This document shows, one piece after another, positions 23,441-37,074 of a DNA stretch of 55,623 nucleotides. A model generated the notes under the pieces. The model was not told the DNA's origin. It saw only the letters and a program-made list of their open reading frames with translations, and ran no database searches. Both the position numbers and the translations under genes were made by a program. Source of the stretch: Priapulus caudatus (taxonomy: Eukaryota; Priapulida; Priapulimorpha; Priapulimorphida; Priapulidae); NCBI RefSeq assembly GCF_000485595.1, contig NW_014577145.1:163320-218942 (forward strand), written 5' to 3'. Within the stretch, counting starts at the first letter, position 1, and every line of letters starts with the position of its first letter.

Positions 23441-24109
23441 AGAGAGAGGGGGAGAGAACGAAAGAGAGAGATTGAGAGATACTGGTAGGCAATAGGGTGG
23501 ACTGATAAACAGATAGACAGCCAGCAAGGGCAAATAAAATTAATTCCCCCTAGCGATTCGCCAAGTTAACCACGTTTAAAAGCCGTTGTATTCGTATTCG
23601 TATTCGACACATTGACAGTCACAGCTCGTCGCGGTACCGCGCGGCGGAGAACGGGGCGGCAATACAGCTCACGAATATCGAATTGTGAGGCTGCTTATCG
23701 AAAATCAACTTACGCAGTGCATGTCTTGCCTTCGCTCGTACTAAATAATTCATGGTCGCTGCTGATTTCATTAGCGATATTGCATTAGATGCAACGATCA
23801 GCCGGTTGGTTACCGAACTTTCTGCGTTACTGTAGCGACCGTAAACCTATTGTGATACTGTATCATATAAGGCTTCGATTTATCTCGTTCGTATAAGTGA
23901 CTTGTTTTCCCTCGGAATATCTCCTTAATAGTCCACTTTAGCTGAAGCTAATTCTGGCACTGAGTGCGACATGTTTAAGCCAGATTATTTTGTTATATAT
24001 AACTGTACAGAGGTTTACGAGCTAGTGAAGGGTTGTCAGAACGGTGATTAGACCTAAAACTAGACAGCCAAACAAAAGTAATTATTAAGACAAGACTCGT
24101 TTCAAACAC

Positions 24110-24236
24110 CAGTTTGTGTGTTTGTGCGTGCGTTGGCACGCGCGCGTGTGTTTGTGTTTGTATGTGTGTGCGCCCGTGCGTGCGAGTGTGCGCGCATGTG
24201 CGTGCGTGCGTGTAGGGGCGTGTGTGTGTGTTGTTG
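24110..24236. repeat. GT/CGTG-rich microsatellite
   Basis: Degenerate (GTGC/GTGT)n lying about 80-200 bases upstream of the first coding exon of the PLAT gene. Confidence 0.85.
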
Positions 24237-24311
24237 TACCGATAATCCGATGACATTATATTAATCGGAGGTGTATCTTGTTTTAGTAAGTACTACTTAG
24301 AAGTTCAACGA

Positions 24312-25120
24312 ATGGAGGAATGTTTCGACCTTTCAGCGGTGAACAATCCTAGGCCTAGCTTAGAGATTAAACAAGCTGGAACGGCTACATTTGTACGTAT
24401 CACCGATCTCGCATTCATATGTCGACGATGACAAAACGCGCGGCTTTCGTTTGCTCCGATTTTAGCGTGCGTTTGAAGCTGACTAGTTTGATATACCTAG
24501 GCTAAAATTTGGCAGCCTCTAGGGCCTACGTGGTAGAAATAGTAAGATAATCAGGCTACGCTCGCCAGTGCAGCACGCGCTCAGCCTATAGCGCGCACAA
24601 CAGAATCTACAGAAACAATGTTATATTCTCTTCTCAGACATCTGAGTTCGATGTTTTTTTCGCGTATCACTCAGCACTGACCTAACTAAGCAGGCTGGCG
24701 TAGATCACATCGTATCTCGATCGATTCTATTTCAGTGGTCTCATCTGGAATCAGAGACTGTCCGTAAACGGAAGGTGACCTTGCCGAAGTCTCCGCGAAG
24801 GTTGTTATCAGAGGTAAAAAAAAAATTGATGTGCAGGTTTTAGATTTCTGCGCATTAGGAAGATTTGTGACCAGTATAAGTTTCGATGTCTGCCATAATT
24901 GTGGCAATGATGTGATGCGATGATTGTTGTTTCAGACAGACTTTATGGATTTCGATAAGGAAAGGGAGATACGAGCGGATTTAGAACACTACATGGCTAC
25001 TGTGTCCTATAAGGTATAATTTATGTAAATTACACGACTAGCCATCGGCGATATTTAAAATCCTATCTATCTATCTAGCTATCCATCTATCTAGCTATCC
25101 ATCTATCTATCTATCCATCC

Positions 25121-25156
<36 letters not shown>

Positions 25157-28100
25157 GTTTATTTATCAGTCTATCTATCAATCTATGGATCGATTGATCG
25201 ACCAATCCATCTATCAATCGACCGATCTATCTATCTATCTACCTACCTACCTACCAACCTACCTACCTACCAACCTACTTACATATCTACCTACCTACCT
25301 AGTTGCCTACCTACCTCCCTACCTACCTACCCATCCACCCACCAAGCCCGTCCATCCAATTGCTGCATTTGACTATGTCAAAGTCACAATCTGGAACTTT
25401 TCCACAATGAAACCCTGAAGAAGTTAATTTATGTATGCATGTAAATGTGAGATTCATGTGCCACAAATTACAATCACAATTTTTTAACTATCAAGCTATT
25501 GTTAGTATTTCTGTTTAACATTCTCGGTTAAATTTATACTGCATGATTCACAGCACGAGTATTAGCCGTAGCTATCTACTACAGATACTGTGAATGGTAA
25601 GCATAAGCCGTAAGCGATAAAAGAAAATACACAGGGAACAGGGACGACTAACGATACTTTAATAGGTATATAGCATCCATTCTATTGACAAATGCCATTT
25701 CCATTAACAAAGCTTAGATGTGCACACGCACTCTTATATTAATTAGATTCATATGCAAATTCTTAGTTTTGTATATTTTTTTCTACATTTTATTTCGCCT
25801 TACTATCAGCATTAATTAATATATACTATAGGCTAATCCGTTGCGGTGCTTAATACACTTATATACGTAATATCCTTGTAAAAAATAATGTATGAAAATT
25901 AAGTGCAAAATCAATAATATCGATATCGACGCCTATACAATGTCATCTCACAGATGCGTTTCTTTTCTACGCAGCCCAAACGTTGCAAGAAAACAGAGGT
26001 TAGCATTTTTCATTTGGTCAGCTGGTATATATTGCAGTTAGCTGCACGTATTGATTTCAGTAATGATCGATGAATTCTCTCGGTTCACTGTGTAGCTAAT
26101 GATGTTAATATCTGTTTCCTCAGAAGTTTAGTGATTCGGGCCTGTTCATTGATTGTATGCAAACATATACTGAGTAACCAAAGTCAATAGAATATTAGCA
26201 CATATTTACCCACAGTCCTCGTAATACAAGAGCGTGTGTGAGCCGCATAATATGGGCCTGTGCGTGATTCTACTCATATTGCAAAATACGTTGAGATTCG
26301 CGCATGAACTAAATAGTCCGCAGATAAATTAACAGCGTATACTCAACGATTTCAGCATCCGTTTTTGGGCTCTAAACATGTGGACAGGAGAAAACAAGCA
26401 GCCGGAACTGGAGACCGTTCGGAGTGTAACTCAGCCGTATCACAGCGTACGCGGCGAGGCAATTCAATACCCAGCAGGTCTTCCAAAAATATGCACGATC
26501 AGCGCGGCTCCCCGGCGTGGCATGTCTCTCCACTGGAGCAAGAAAAACTGCTCATGATAGCCACCAAAATTATTCTACTAATGGCAAGTTTGAATACGTT
26601 CTCGACCGTATTCCTGCACGTGTATAGAATCTGTAATTGCGATGCCCGGCATCATAATTGCTACTTCCACGCAGCTGCAGGAATGTAATTAAGCGATGTT
26701 TACACGTTATGGCTATGAGGCTTCCTTCTATACGAAACGCTCTCCGCGCATGCGCAGATCGACGCAACGAGGCGATGACGTTCGAGAAGGTTATTAGCTG
26801 TGTAAACGATTGTAAATGTCGCGGAGTTTATAATTCTTTAAAAAAATCCATTTCCCATGCCGAGGGGAAACGGCGGGTGTGTCCATTACCAGGTAAAAAT
26901 ATGCAATCTCCAGTCCAGTTTCAGTCTCAGTTGATATCTATGAGCAATTCACGAATTTATCTGGTATTCCCCACTTCCTAGATATTTAAAATAATCCAAT
27001 TCTGTGTCCCAAAAACAACCACAGCCCCCTCTTAATTATACGAACGATACTTATATAATTACTAATTAGCGTGATATTACTTGCTACTGTGGTGCGCTAC
27101 GAACAGCAAGACGTGCACGCTGCTACTGAATATCCTCACGCTAGACGATGTTTTAAGTCGCAGGTGAAAATCACACGTTTCTCTCAATTTTCTTGTCGTT
27201 CGTACGCTGGGAACGTACATCGAGGCCTATAAACAGGCGCACGCGCAAAGGAAGATGCTATTAACATAGGAAGGTGATTATTGTTGCGTTGAGCCGGAAA
27301 ATTCCTGCGAAATTTACATATTTACTGCCATAGGTTGTAGTTCCATATCTTCTTCTTCAGGTATAGTGGCAGCCGGTGATCTTAGATATCGTGTTAATCA
27401 TACACTGTTTATACCTCGCAAAGGAAAACATGACGGACGATAGAGAACAAGGGGAGTTAACTTATCGCAAGGCTGGCAAGAAAGCGAGAACGCAGAGAAC
27501 TGTGTCGAGTCGGGGTTCTGCGATGTCTTCGGCAACAAATCGCAGTTATCAAAAAGATATGCCGCCACCATTGACGCCGTCAATACCGGAATGGTTACGG
27601 TAATCTCAGTTTTGCTATGGTTCATCGTTCGTTATCGTATGACGCACGTAATGCAAGATTCATGTGTACAATGTACAAATACTTCGGTCGGAAAATTGTA
27701 AGCGGTTTTTTTTTGGAAAAGCCATGAGGTATTGAGTGAACACGCTAACGGCAATATGAAATATATAACGCTTGCAGTTACGAGATGCAAAAAGTTGATG
27801 TGACAGACGACGAGGCCGTACGCGACAATATCATCGCACACTCACAACCTCAGCGCATACAGTCGCGGCCGCCGTCAGCCGAAACTGTGAAACGTCAGGT
27901 ATAATATCCTACACGCAATAAAACAATATTAGCGATATCATAAAGCTTTAGTAAAGTCTAATGATTATACCATAGAAATAATATAGATAACCATATTATC
28001 TATATTATTTCTATGAATTATACACACGCGCGCGCAAGCACGCACGCACGCACACACACGCGCACGCGCATAATTAAATATATATGAGGTATACGCGTTA

Positions 28101-31100
28101 TATACCCAGTACAGACAAAAAATTTGATCCCACATCAAAGTAGCACGGGATGACTATAAAAGCAGGATCAAATATGCAGTCTGTACGCTACCATTTAGCG
28201 CGCGTCAGGCCCTGCTATCATTCATATTCGTAGTCTGTACGGGGTATCATTTGCGGGGCCAACTTGGAGCGGGCCAGCGCGTATTTGGAGCGGGATAGCG
28301 TGTACACACTGAAAAAAATTGACGCGCGTCTGCCCCAGACTACTTTGATGTGGTATCAAATTTGCAGTCGGTACGGAGTAATAGATTAGTTTGTAATATA
28401 GACTGTCGAATAGCATTCAATTAATTGTATACATTATTCGTTACGAATACGTTGCGCGCTTAGTATAAATTGTCTAAAGTGCGTATCACGTAACAGTATA
28501 AATGTAAGTTTAAGTGCGTATTCATATAAAATGACGTCATCTTTTGAACAAAATGAGGAAGGTAAAGGAAATCAATAAAAAAAAGTGTGTAATATAATCA
28601 TCATCTCTCATGGGGATATCTATGGGTGGTATTGATTTTCGCAGGTAGCAGCTGCCAAGCAGACAGAGAAGTGGGTGTACACGGGAACAATGGAGGACAC
28701 CAGTATACAGACCGATCCGCTAGAGGTACGGGCGCCGCTTGTGGGACTCTTTCTTGGGGACTGCCTTACATGGCGACGTATATCTAGATAAACCACAACA
28801 TCACTCACGGCAGTAGAGCGCTGCATGGTCACATAGAGACCTGGCACTCTCGCTTAATGATATAAAGATATATACATGCATATATAATATATAGTATATA
28901 ACGGTTATATAGTAATTACTATTTATGATTATCAATTAATGGTTAAACTTTGTAGTTTCCATTGCGTGAAATGAAAAACATTGCTTACTATATCCCGTTG
29001 TTATCGCAATGGTGTCAAGCAAGATAATTGGAGGAACATCGACGTTTCGTGTGCTACTGCAACACTTCGTCACGGGATGCGGCCGACGTTGCGAGTGAGG
29101 TATATATACCCGCTCGGTTGGATTCAGCGTACACACTGCTGGACAGGCCGCTGCTGTGATTGGCTGTCTTGCGCTTGGCGAATCGTTGACATTGTTAACG
29201 GTTTTCTCCCTCTTCTCGGCGAACCAACTAACCGTACTACTACCATGGCTCGTTGGTTATGTACGGTTTGTCCGTTGTCGCCGCGCCCCACCCTGACAGG
29301 GCTGTTACTCCCCGTCCTTTCCGATTCGCATCACTTAGTGATCGCCGACGAAGGCCAGAGGCCAGTCAAACACCCGGGGACCAAGAGAAGACGGGGAGAA
29401 TGTTCCGGTCGTCCAGTGATGATGACGGAGGGGGGGGGGGGGGTGCGGTCACGAAGTGATGTGCAAAGTAGGCAGTAACAAGTGGAAATAGAAGTGTTTT
29501 ATTTACTAGATACCATTGCTCTTTCCTGCCGTCCACGACATCTACCACACCGCGACAGCGGCCGTTTTCGCTCTTGCATCGTCGCGCGCGATTCGACGCG
29601 AAAAGACCCTTCACGCACCGAAACACGCGAATAACAATATGATTACGTGCCTATGTAAACACCAAGTTTTCTTTTTGGGGGCCCTATTACACCACAAATA
29701 CGTTTCTAGCAAATGACTACACAATTAGACTGTCTAACGATGGCAGCCCGCCCTGTCCATCTTTCGTGGCCAGCCCCTGGTGTTACAAAAATATGTGAAA
29801 AGTCGATTTCGCGGGGAGAATGTAAATTCGTTGGGGGAATAAACCGGCCAAGTGGGTCGAGCTTCGTCTAGGCTTAATTATCAGCATATCAGCCTTACGA
29901 GTCTACTTGCGTGTTCGGTACTAGCTACTGCATACAGCTACAGCGACGCTGATGGTAACCTGGCTCTACAGCATACATGCTACAGCTACAAAATTCTGTT
30001 GGTCTGCTATCTGTCAGTTCATATCAGCTTATCAGTATATCATCCTACAGCTACCCAGCAGGTACAGCTTACGTACAGCATACAGGCTACATGGGTACTG
30101 AGCTACTTGGTGTTCTGTGCCTACTTAGTCTACAGCATACAAGCTAGCATGCTTTGATCTCTTGTGGTACTAAGCTATTTTCACTAATACCTGAAGTAAC
30201 ATTTGGGCCTGTAATGTTAACAGTATATCAAGAGCCTAATGTTTAATATCTAGAGTGTACAACGGAAAAAAAACGAAAATAGTGCTATTTCACGACTACA
30301 TTATGTCTAGCTGTTCCTGCGAGTGCTAGAATAATTCTCATGGTATTGCAGGTTAGAGGCAGAAGTTCCTTGCCATAAAATCTACACAAGACCATATCCG
30401 GCTTGTTCCAATTACGATACTCCTAGGCGTTGAGATATCGGCTCGCTAAAGCCTGCACAAACCTCCCACATACTCCGTTTAATCGCCGACCTTTTTCGGA
30501 TGTCCATTCTGCCAGCATCCTTAGCACGCGGCTGTAAGCATTTGCGTATCTTCGGTTTCCGTACCACTGTGCAGCGCTGATTAATTTGATGTCCATATGA
30601 CCCAAATTTGCTACTGTTACTACACTTAGTAACTGAGCTGCGTGTGTTATATAAAACTTGATGCGAGGCGGCCTTCCACTCATGAACGCGTTAGCTCCGT
30701 GCTAGAAATGCATAATTGTATATATTAAGGCCATTAGGCGATGCCTACCGAAATGATTTCCTATATACTCGCAGAGCACCGATCCATTCATAGAAATTTA
30801 TCGCGGAAAAACGATAGCGTTTTCACGAAGCAACGCTTAGCGCGTGTAGGATGCTGGCAGAAGTGGCATTCGAAGCTGGCGTTTGATTTGGCATGTGGTG
30901 AGGGGAGGTTTTAGGAGCCTCGATAAATCTCTTCGCTAGGAGTTATTCGTATCTGACAAGCAAGGATTGGTCTTGTTGTAGAGTAGCAAAGAATTCTAGC
31001 TTAATGCATACATGAGAATTATTCTAGACTCGCAGGCCCAAATGTAGAAAATGTAGTCAGTGAAATAGCCCACTATTTTCCACGTTTTTCGTCATGTTAC

Positions 31101-34100
31101 ACTCTAGGTATATTTAGCTCTTGAACTATATGAATGTATGACGATATTTCAAACGCGCTGTAGCCTGTAACGTACTTTCGTATATTATCTCTACACTAGA
31201 TTGTGCTTTACAACGTGTACAGTTATACATTTTCCTCTCCGTTACAGATATTCTAGCGGATTATCTCTCTATCACTAGTAGTAGTTACTACTGACAATAG
31301 CTACCGCTACGCGCACGGTTAAGTAATTAACATCGGCGCTTCTGAGGAAACTACTAATTGGCTCCGCCATCACTCTCATTGACGATCATCTCCTTTTTCT
31401 TTTCGCCGCTCCTTTTTCTCTATCTGTTCGGCCTTCCCTTGGAGAATCGGTCTTTCTCGCGGTAGCGGCCTAATTCTATCCCGCTGAGGATATAAAATCC
31501 TGCGTTTTACATCGATGCACTCGTTTCGGTAATGCGAATCTGCTACAACTCAAGAAATTGGGGAGTATCAACCCGTTGTCTCTGTTAAAGTTGTTGGCGC
31601 TCGGAGGGACGAATGTGTAAGGCCTCTTTTACCCCTCGTGTGTACCCAGTGTCGCTCTTGGTCGATGGGTGCTTATTGTATCCGGGTTCCTTCCCAGTCA
31701 TTTGGTTGGTGCTTGGTTCTTCCCATGCGTGTTTCGGGCCGCACTGATTTCTGAGTTTGTCGCGCTCGGAAAGCAGTGCCTGACATCCCTCTACTGTCCT
31801 GTGTTCCGTAATGCCTTTGCCCTGCTGTATGTCTGGTGCTGTTTTCACGATGTTATATGCTTGGCCGTCACACCCTTCGGTCATGGGGTGTGTATTTACA
31901 CTATGCCGTCACGTCTGTGTTCAGGAACTGGTCCATTTGGCGGTACGTTACTGTGTTGGCGCAGTGTTGTTCTAAGAGCTAGTGAGCTATTAATCAATGG
32001 TCTTATTATCGCATCCATGGTTTCTCTAGGCTGGCGGTGTTTTTCAGCTGCATTGGGGTATATCCGTCTATGAAGGCGTAAGACCGTTGAACGTCTTATA
32101 ATCCTTCGGTCTTGGGTTTTGTGAAGTTTTTATTATTGTTGTGTTGAGCTATGAATGAAACGTTCGTTGGGGTACCCGTCTTACGTAGGCTTCATTCCAG
32201 GGATTGTGTTAAGTGCCGCCGCTCATTGTTTGTCTGGTTGTCGGGCTTTGGTTTTAAACTGATGTTCTCGTTCCCGCTCTGTCATAAATAGACATTTTTT
32301 TCAGCTAGGCTCTTTCTTCTATCTTCAGAAATGGGGTAATGTGCAGGCGCGGAGCCCAAGGGGGGGGTGTTGTATTTGTGAGTTGTGGGGGCGTGTTTAG
32401 AACACGAATCCCTCCACCTCCTCGAGTCCCACCCAAAGGCCAAAAAATTTTGTTGAAGACTTTTGCTAACGAATTTCACCTACAGGTCGCTCCATTTAGC
32501 TGTAATTAATTGCAAAGAGTCTCCATTTCGTATGGCTGGAGGGTGGTGAACACGTGAACACCCCCTCCGCGACACCCTCCCCCGCTCGGTCGCTTTTGCT
32601 CCCCTTCGGGCGCCGTCGTCTGCCGCGCGGCTCGCAGCACGGCCGTGTAACATGGGGGGTCCAGGGAGTCCGGGACCTGCCTTTGCTCGCGCAGAAACGC
32701 CATCTTGACGGTGAGGTCTAATTAAAATAAATATATTTTTGACCAGCCCCCCCACTTCGCTTGCCTCAGCAACTTTGGGGTTACGGTTAGACCCACAGCA
32801 CTATGCGGTAGCAAATTCTCTGTACTTTCGCCCGATTGGTCGCGAGCCAAATGGTGCCAACATTGAAAAACGAATGTTTACCCTCTTTCCCCCAATATAA
32901 AGCTGTTGCTGACGTGCCTATGTGCAATCAAACGGCTTGGGTATGTATTGGTCTGTGTGAGTGGGCTTCCTGTAGACTGAGGTGGAGAGCCCGCCGTTGT
33001 CATGTCTGTGCACTAGTGTGTCCAAGAAAGCTATCTTCCCTTCACATTCTGCCTCCGCTGTGAACTGGATGGATTGTTGGCGGCTGTTCATGTGTTCGAG
33101 CAGGTTCTCCGCTTCTGCATTAGGGACTATGATGAACGTGTCATCAACGTATCTTTTCCATACCCGCGGTTTGCAAGAGGGGGGACAGGTGAGTAGAGCT
33201 TCCTGTTCAAAACTCTCCATGTACAAGTTGGCCACCACGTCCGAGACCGAGCTACCCATGGCTGCCCCCTCCGTCTGCTCGTAGTACGAGCCGTTAGAGG
33301 AAGTATGTAGACCGTAGGACGAACTCGAGGAGCTTGGTGACTTGCTCAGGAGAGAGAGCGGTGCGGGCTGTTAGGCTGTTGTCCGCCTGCATGCGATGTA
33401 GTGCTGTCTGGCATGCGCAGCATAACGGTACGTTATTAGTAAACAGAGATACTACGTCGAACGATATCATAGTTTTACTCTCACAGATGGTTTGTTCTGC
33501 TATGTACTCTCCAAACCCACTGGAGTTAGGCACTGTATGCTCACTGACATCCGTGAGTGGTGAAAAAACATTTGCTAGGTGCTTGGAGAGATGGTATGCA
33601 AACGAGCCTATGCATGACACTATGGGGCGTAGTGGTGTTGTGGGTTTATGGATCTTAGGTAATCCGTATATCCTGGGTGGTTGCTTCTGCGTTGGCTTCA
33701 ATTTCTCATAGGTTGACTCATCTATTGCGTTTTTCTTCTTCAGGGCTAGCAACGTGCTAGTGAGTTTTCGGTACATATATACTGTCTGTGGGATCTTTCT
33801 TCAGCTTACGATATGGACCGGTGTTCAGTAGGTCACTCATTTTGTCATGGTATGTAGTTGTATCTAGGATTACCGTGGCCCGGCTTTTGTCTGCTGGAAA
33901 GATTTTTATGCTTTAATCGGCCTTCAAAGTCTTCAGGGCTGTCTGCATTTCTCTCGTGATGTTAGGCTTGGGTGGGCGTGCCTTCTGTATCGCAACGTCG
34001 CCGCATCACCTGACGAAGTGTTGCAGTAGCACACGAAACGTCGTGTTCTCCAATTATCTTGTTGACCACCCATTGCACGACAAACGGGATATAGTAAGCA

Positions 34101-34201
34101 AGTATAATTATAATATATATATTATATATATATTATTAAGCGAGAGTGTATGTGTGTGTGTTCGTGTGTGTGTGTGTTCGTGTGTGTGCGCGTGCGGGTG
34201 T

Positions 34202-34252
<51 letters not shown>

Positions 34253-37041
34253 CGCGTGCGTGTGCGTGCGTGCGAGCGTGTGTGCGTTTGTGTGTGCGTC
34301 TATCTACCTATTCATTCATCCATCTATTCATTCACCCATCCATTCATCTAGCTATCTATCTATCTAGCTATCTAGCTAGTTAGCTATGCTACGTTGCAAT
34401 TTATAATTTCCATCGGTTATATTTTCCCCGAACTATGTGGCTTGATGATGAATTAAGCTGTAATCGGTCTATTCAACACTGGCGATATTTGCTCTCTATA
34501 AATGCATGAAACCTCAATTACATGTGTAAACATTTCGCATTGATGAATATTAATCAATATTTACCTAGTGCCAAACCAGTATGCAACTATGTACACTCGC
34601 AATTTCTGACATTTGTTCACGCATGAGATCATAAATCTATCAAACACGTTTCGTATTTTCTTTCGCGAGCGATAACAAAGTTTTAGAGCCAAGCGCCCGA
34701 CGATCTCGACGCATGGCAAGCCGCCATTTGCAATACAATAAAAACGCAACTGTAGTGAATGTGTGAAAGAAGATCCTCGACTCTTTCGTGGCAGGTACCT
34801 GTACTGGAAGCAGGCAGTGAATGCGTTTACAACGTCAGAATTACAACTGGGAAAAAGATAGGAGCGGGTACGGCGGCAGACATACACATTACCATATTCG
34901 GAGAGAACGGGCGTACGCGGAGAACATATCTACATCGTAGCAGTAAGAAGAAACGGAGAAGTTTTCGTAAAGACCAGGTGACTGACTCTATAACATTTAT
35001 CGTGTCGGCGATCACCATTTAATATGCTAATTGTGATTTTCTGCATATTTTCTGTATTCTTAAATAGCGTTATCGGGTTTACAAACGCCGCTACGATTAT
35101 TTGGCTAGCAATAGACTAAGGTGTGATTAAAACGAAGATTTCACATGATTGCACATACGCGAACGCATGTAGGCCTACACAGGCCGCTGACATAAAAACA
35201 GGAGTGTATAATATAGAGATATATATCGTATATACATATATATCTATATAATATAGAGTATAATATAGAGATATTATATACTGATGATAAAAATAGATCA
35301 ATTTTTATGTAAATTTACATGTTCGGAAGGAAATAATGTTAAGTTATGTTATTTGCGCCTAATATGTTTGATTGTCATAGCTAACGTAATGGATAACACG
35401 AGGAATTGGCGAATTAACGAACTTTTTGCTATATATGTTGATTTTCAGATGGATACTTTCAAATTAGAGAGCTATCACCTCGGTAAACTGGTTTTGGTAC
35501 GAATAGGACACGAGAGTTTTGATTTACGTAAGAAACCAATGTAGCTCATATGAACGGTGTTACGATTTATGGCGGAGATTCGGTCATGGCTATAAGATCT
35601 CTGCAAAAGCTGTAGTCAGTCATTTTAATAGTACAATGTACCAAATGTACCAATGTACCCCGTGTGTACAATACACAGGTACTCACGCACATATTGGTGC
35701 GCACTAGTAGAGGCACACACACGCACACACTAGTATGCACGTGCACGCGCACGCGCGCATATTGTGCAGTAGCGCCACATACATCAGTATAGAACAATTA
35801 GCGCTTAACTTATTAACTTTAACAATTAACTTCGGAGCGAGTTAACGTAAAAAAGACGCCGTGGTGCACTACATTAAAACATGCTATCTTGCCGAAAATC
35901 GTACGCGTTTTATTTCAATAGGTGACGCTTGGTTCCTAGAAAAGGTCGAGGTCGTAGATCCACGCGAGAAGCAGCATTATGTGTTTCCGTGTCGCCAGTG
36001 GTTGTCGGCTGTCGACGGCGACAAGAAGACTGTGCGCGATCTCAAGCTCGCGTCCGTGCAACGAGCATCAAAACTTCTTGGTTGGTCTATGAGCAAGCTC
36101 GTGACACATTGACACGTTATTGCCACTTGTAATTTTGATGCTTCGTTAACATCGCATTGTATTTAAACAGACCGGCAACTTCATCGAAAATCGTTAACAG
36201 AAAATCGATGGGTTAAATAGTAAGATCAATATAATTGAGGTTGTTGTGATAAGCACGGGATCTGAAGCATGCAATATAAAAATTAAGCAGCGCAGTAGTT
36301 ATAATAATCAGCCTGTTCTGCTAGCATCTATGACAAATACGACATACGCATATACGCTCTCCTATGACACTATTTGTCATAGGAAGATTCTTCCTATGAC
36401 AGATATTGTTGTATGTGTTGTGCGCATCATGGGCGTTTAGGAGCGCTATTATGAACGCAAGCAGTGAATTTCAGCTGTAAAGCGGAACGAAGTTGACTCG
36501 CCAATAGTTGTCATAGGAAAAATCTTCCCATGACAAATAGTGTCATAGGAGAGCGTATATGCGTATGTCGTATTTGTCATAGATGCTAGCAGAACATGTT
36601 GCAATAATATACTCTCGCATCTTGGAGTATATATTGTTCCCCTATAACCATTACTGCTGCATCATCGTTTACCACAGTAAGTCTTGATTGGTCCTGGTTG
36701 ATTTCCGCGACGTATCCTGTTATAGCTTAAGCGCAAAGTAACTGCGTCTGTCTGATAAACATTTCAGTGGATGGTGAGGACGAGGAACGAGGACTGTGGC
36801 ACGAGGAATCGCTAAATAAGATGGCTAAACCTCACGGTGGCAGCACGGACACGGGCGGCACTGCCAAGCAGGAGGACATCAACAGCCTTATTGGCGAGAT
36901 AGACCGCATGAGCATGCAGAGCACGCCCAGCCTATCGCATTCCGATGAACTCGAACTGAATCTGTGCGGTCGGCCGTCACGCGACGCGAGCAGACTCTCC
37001 GGCAAGACGAGTTGGCAGTCGATAATGAGGTCGCTGCGTTT

Positions 37042-37074
<33 letters not shown>

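Larger units (their letters stand above)
28980..34102 (-). mobile_element. Penelope-like element, inverted ends, in PLAT gene intron
   Basis: A - strand Penelope-like retroelement in the 6-kb intron 28726-34794, antisense to the host gene. About 104 bases at 28980-29083 are an inverted copy of 33998-34102 (shared CTTGCTTACTATATCCCG and ACGTTTCGTGTGCTACTGCA). Each copy carries a hammerhead-like motif. Penelope elements often have pLTRs in direct or inverted orientation, and their pLTRs are known to hold hammerheads. The coding part is at about 31540-33975. A 573-bp element is nested within it, and about 2.4 kb at 29100-31500 is unrelated or further inserted sequence, including another inverted-repeat element. 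Confidence 0.75.

Noticed and set aside
25062-25345. Possible CRISPR-like or regulatory tandem array
   Set aside because: Plain TATC/CTAC microsatellite with no spacers, in a eukaryotic intron.
26658-26981. A 107-codon frame between PLAT gene exons
   Set aside because: No splice-site support in the right phase and no similarity; treated as intron.
29253-29626. Overlapping frames around a G-run at 29431-29444
   Set aside because: Frames in both directions without similarity; the G homopolymer makes the reading unreliable.
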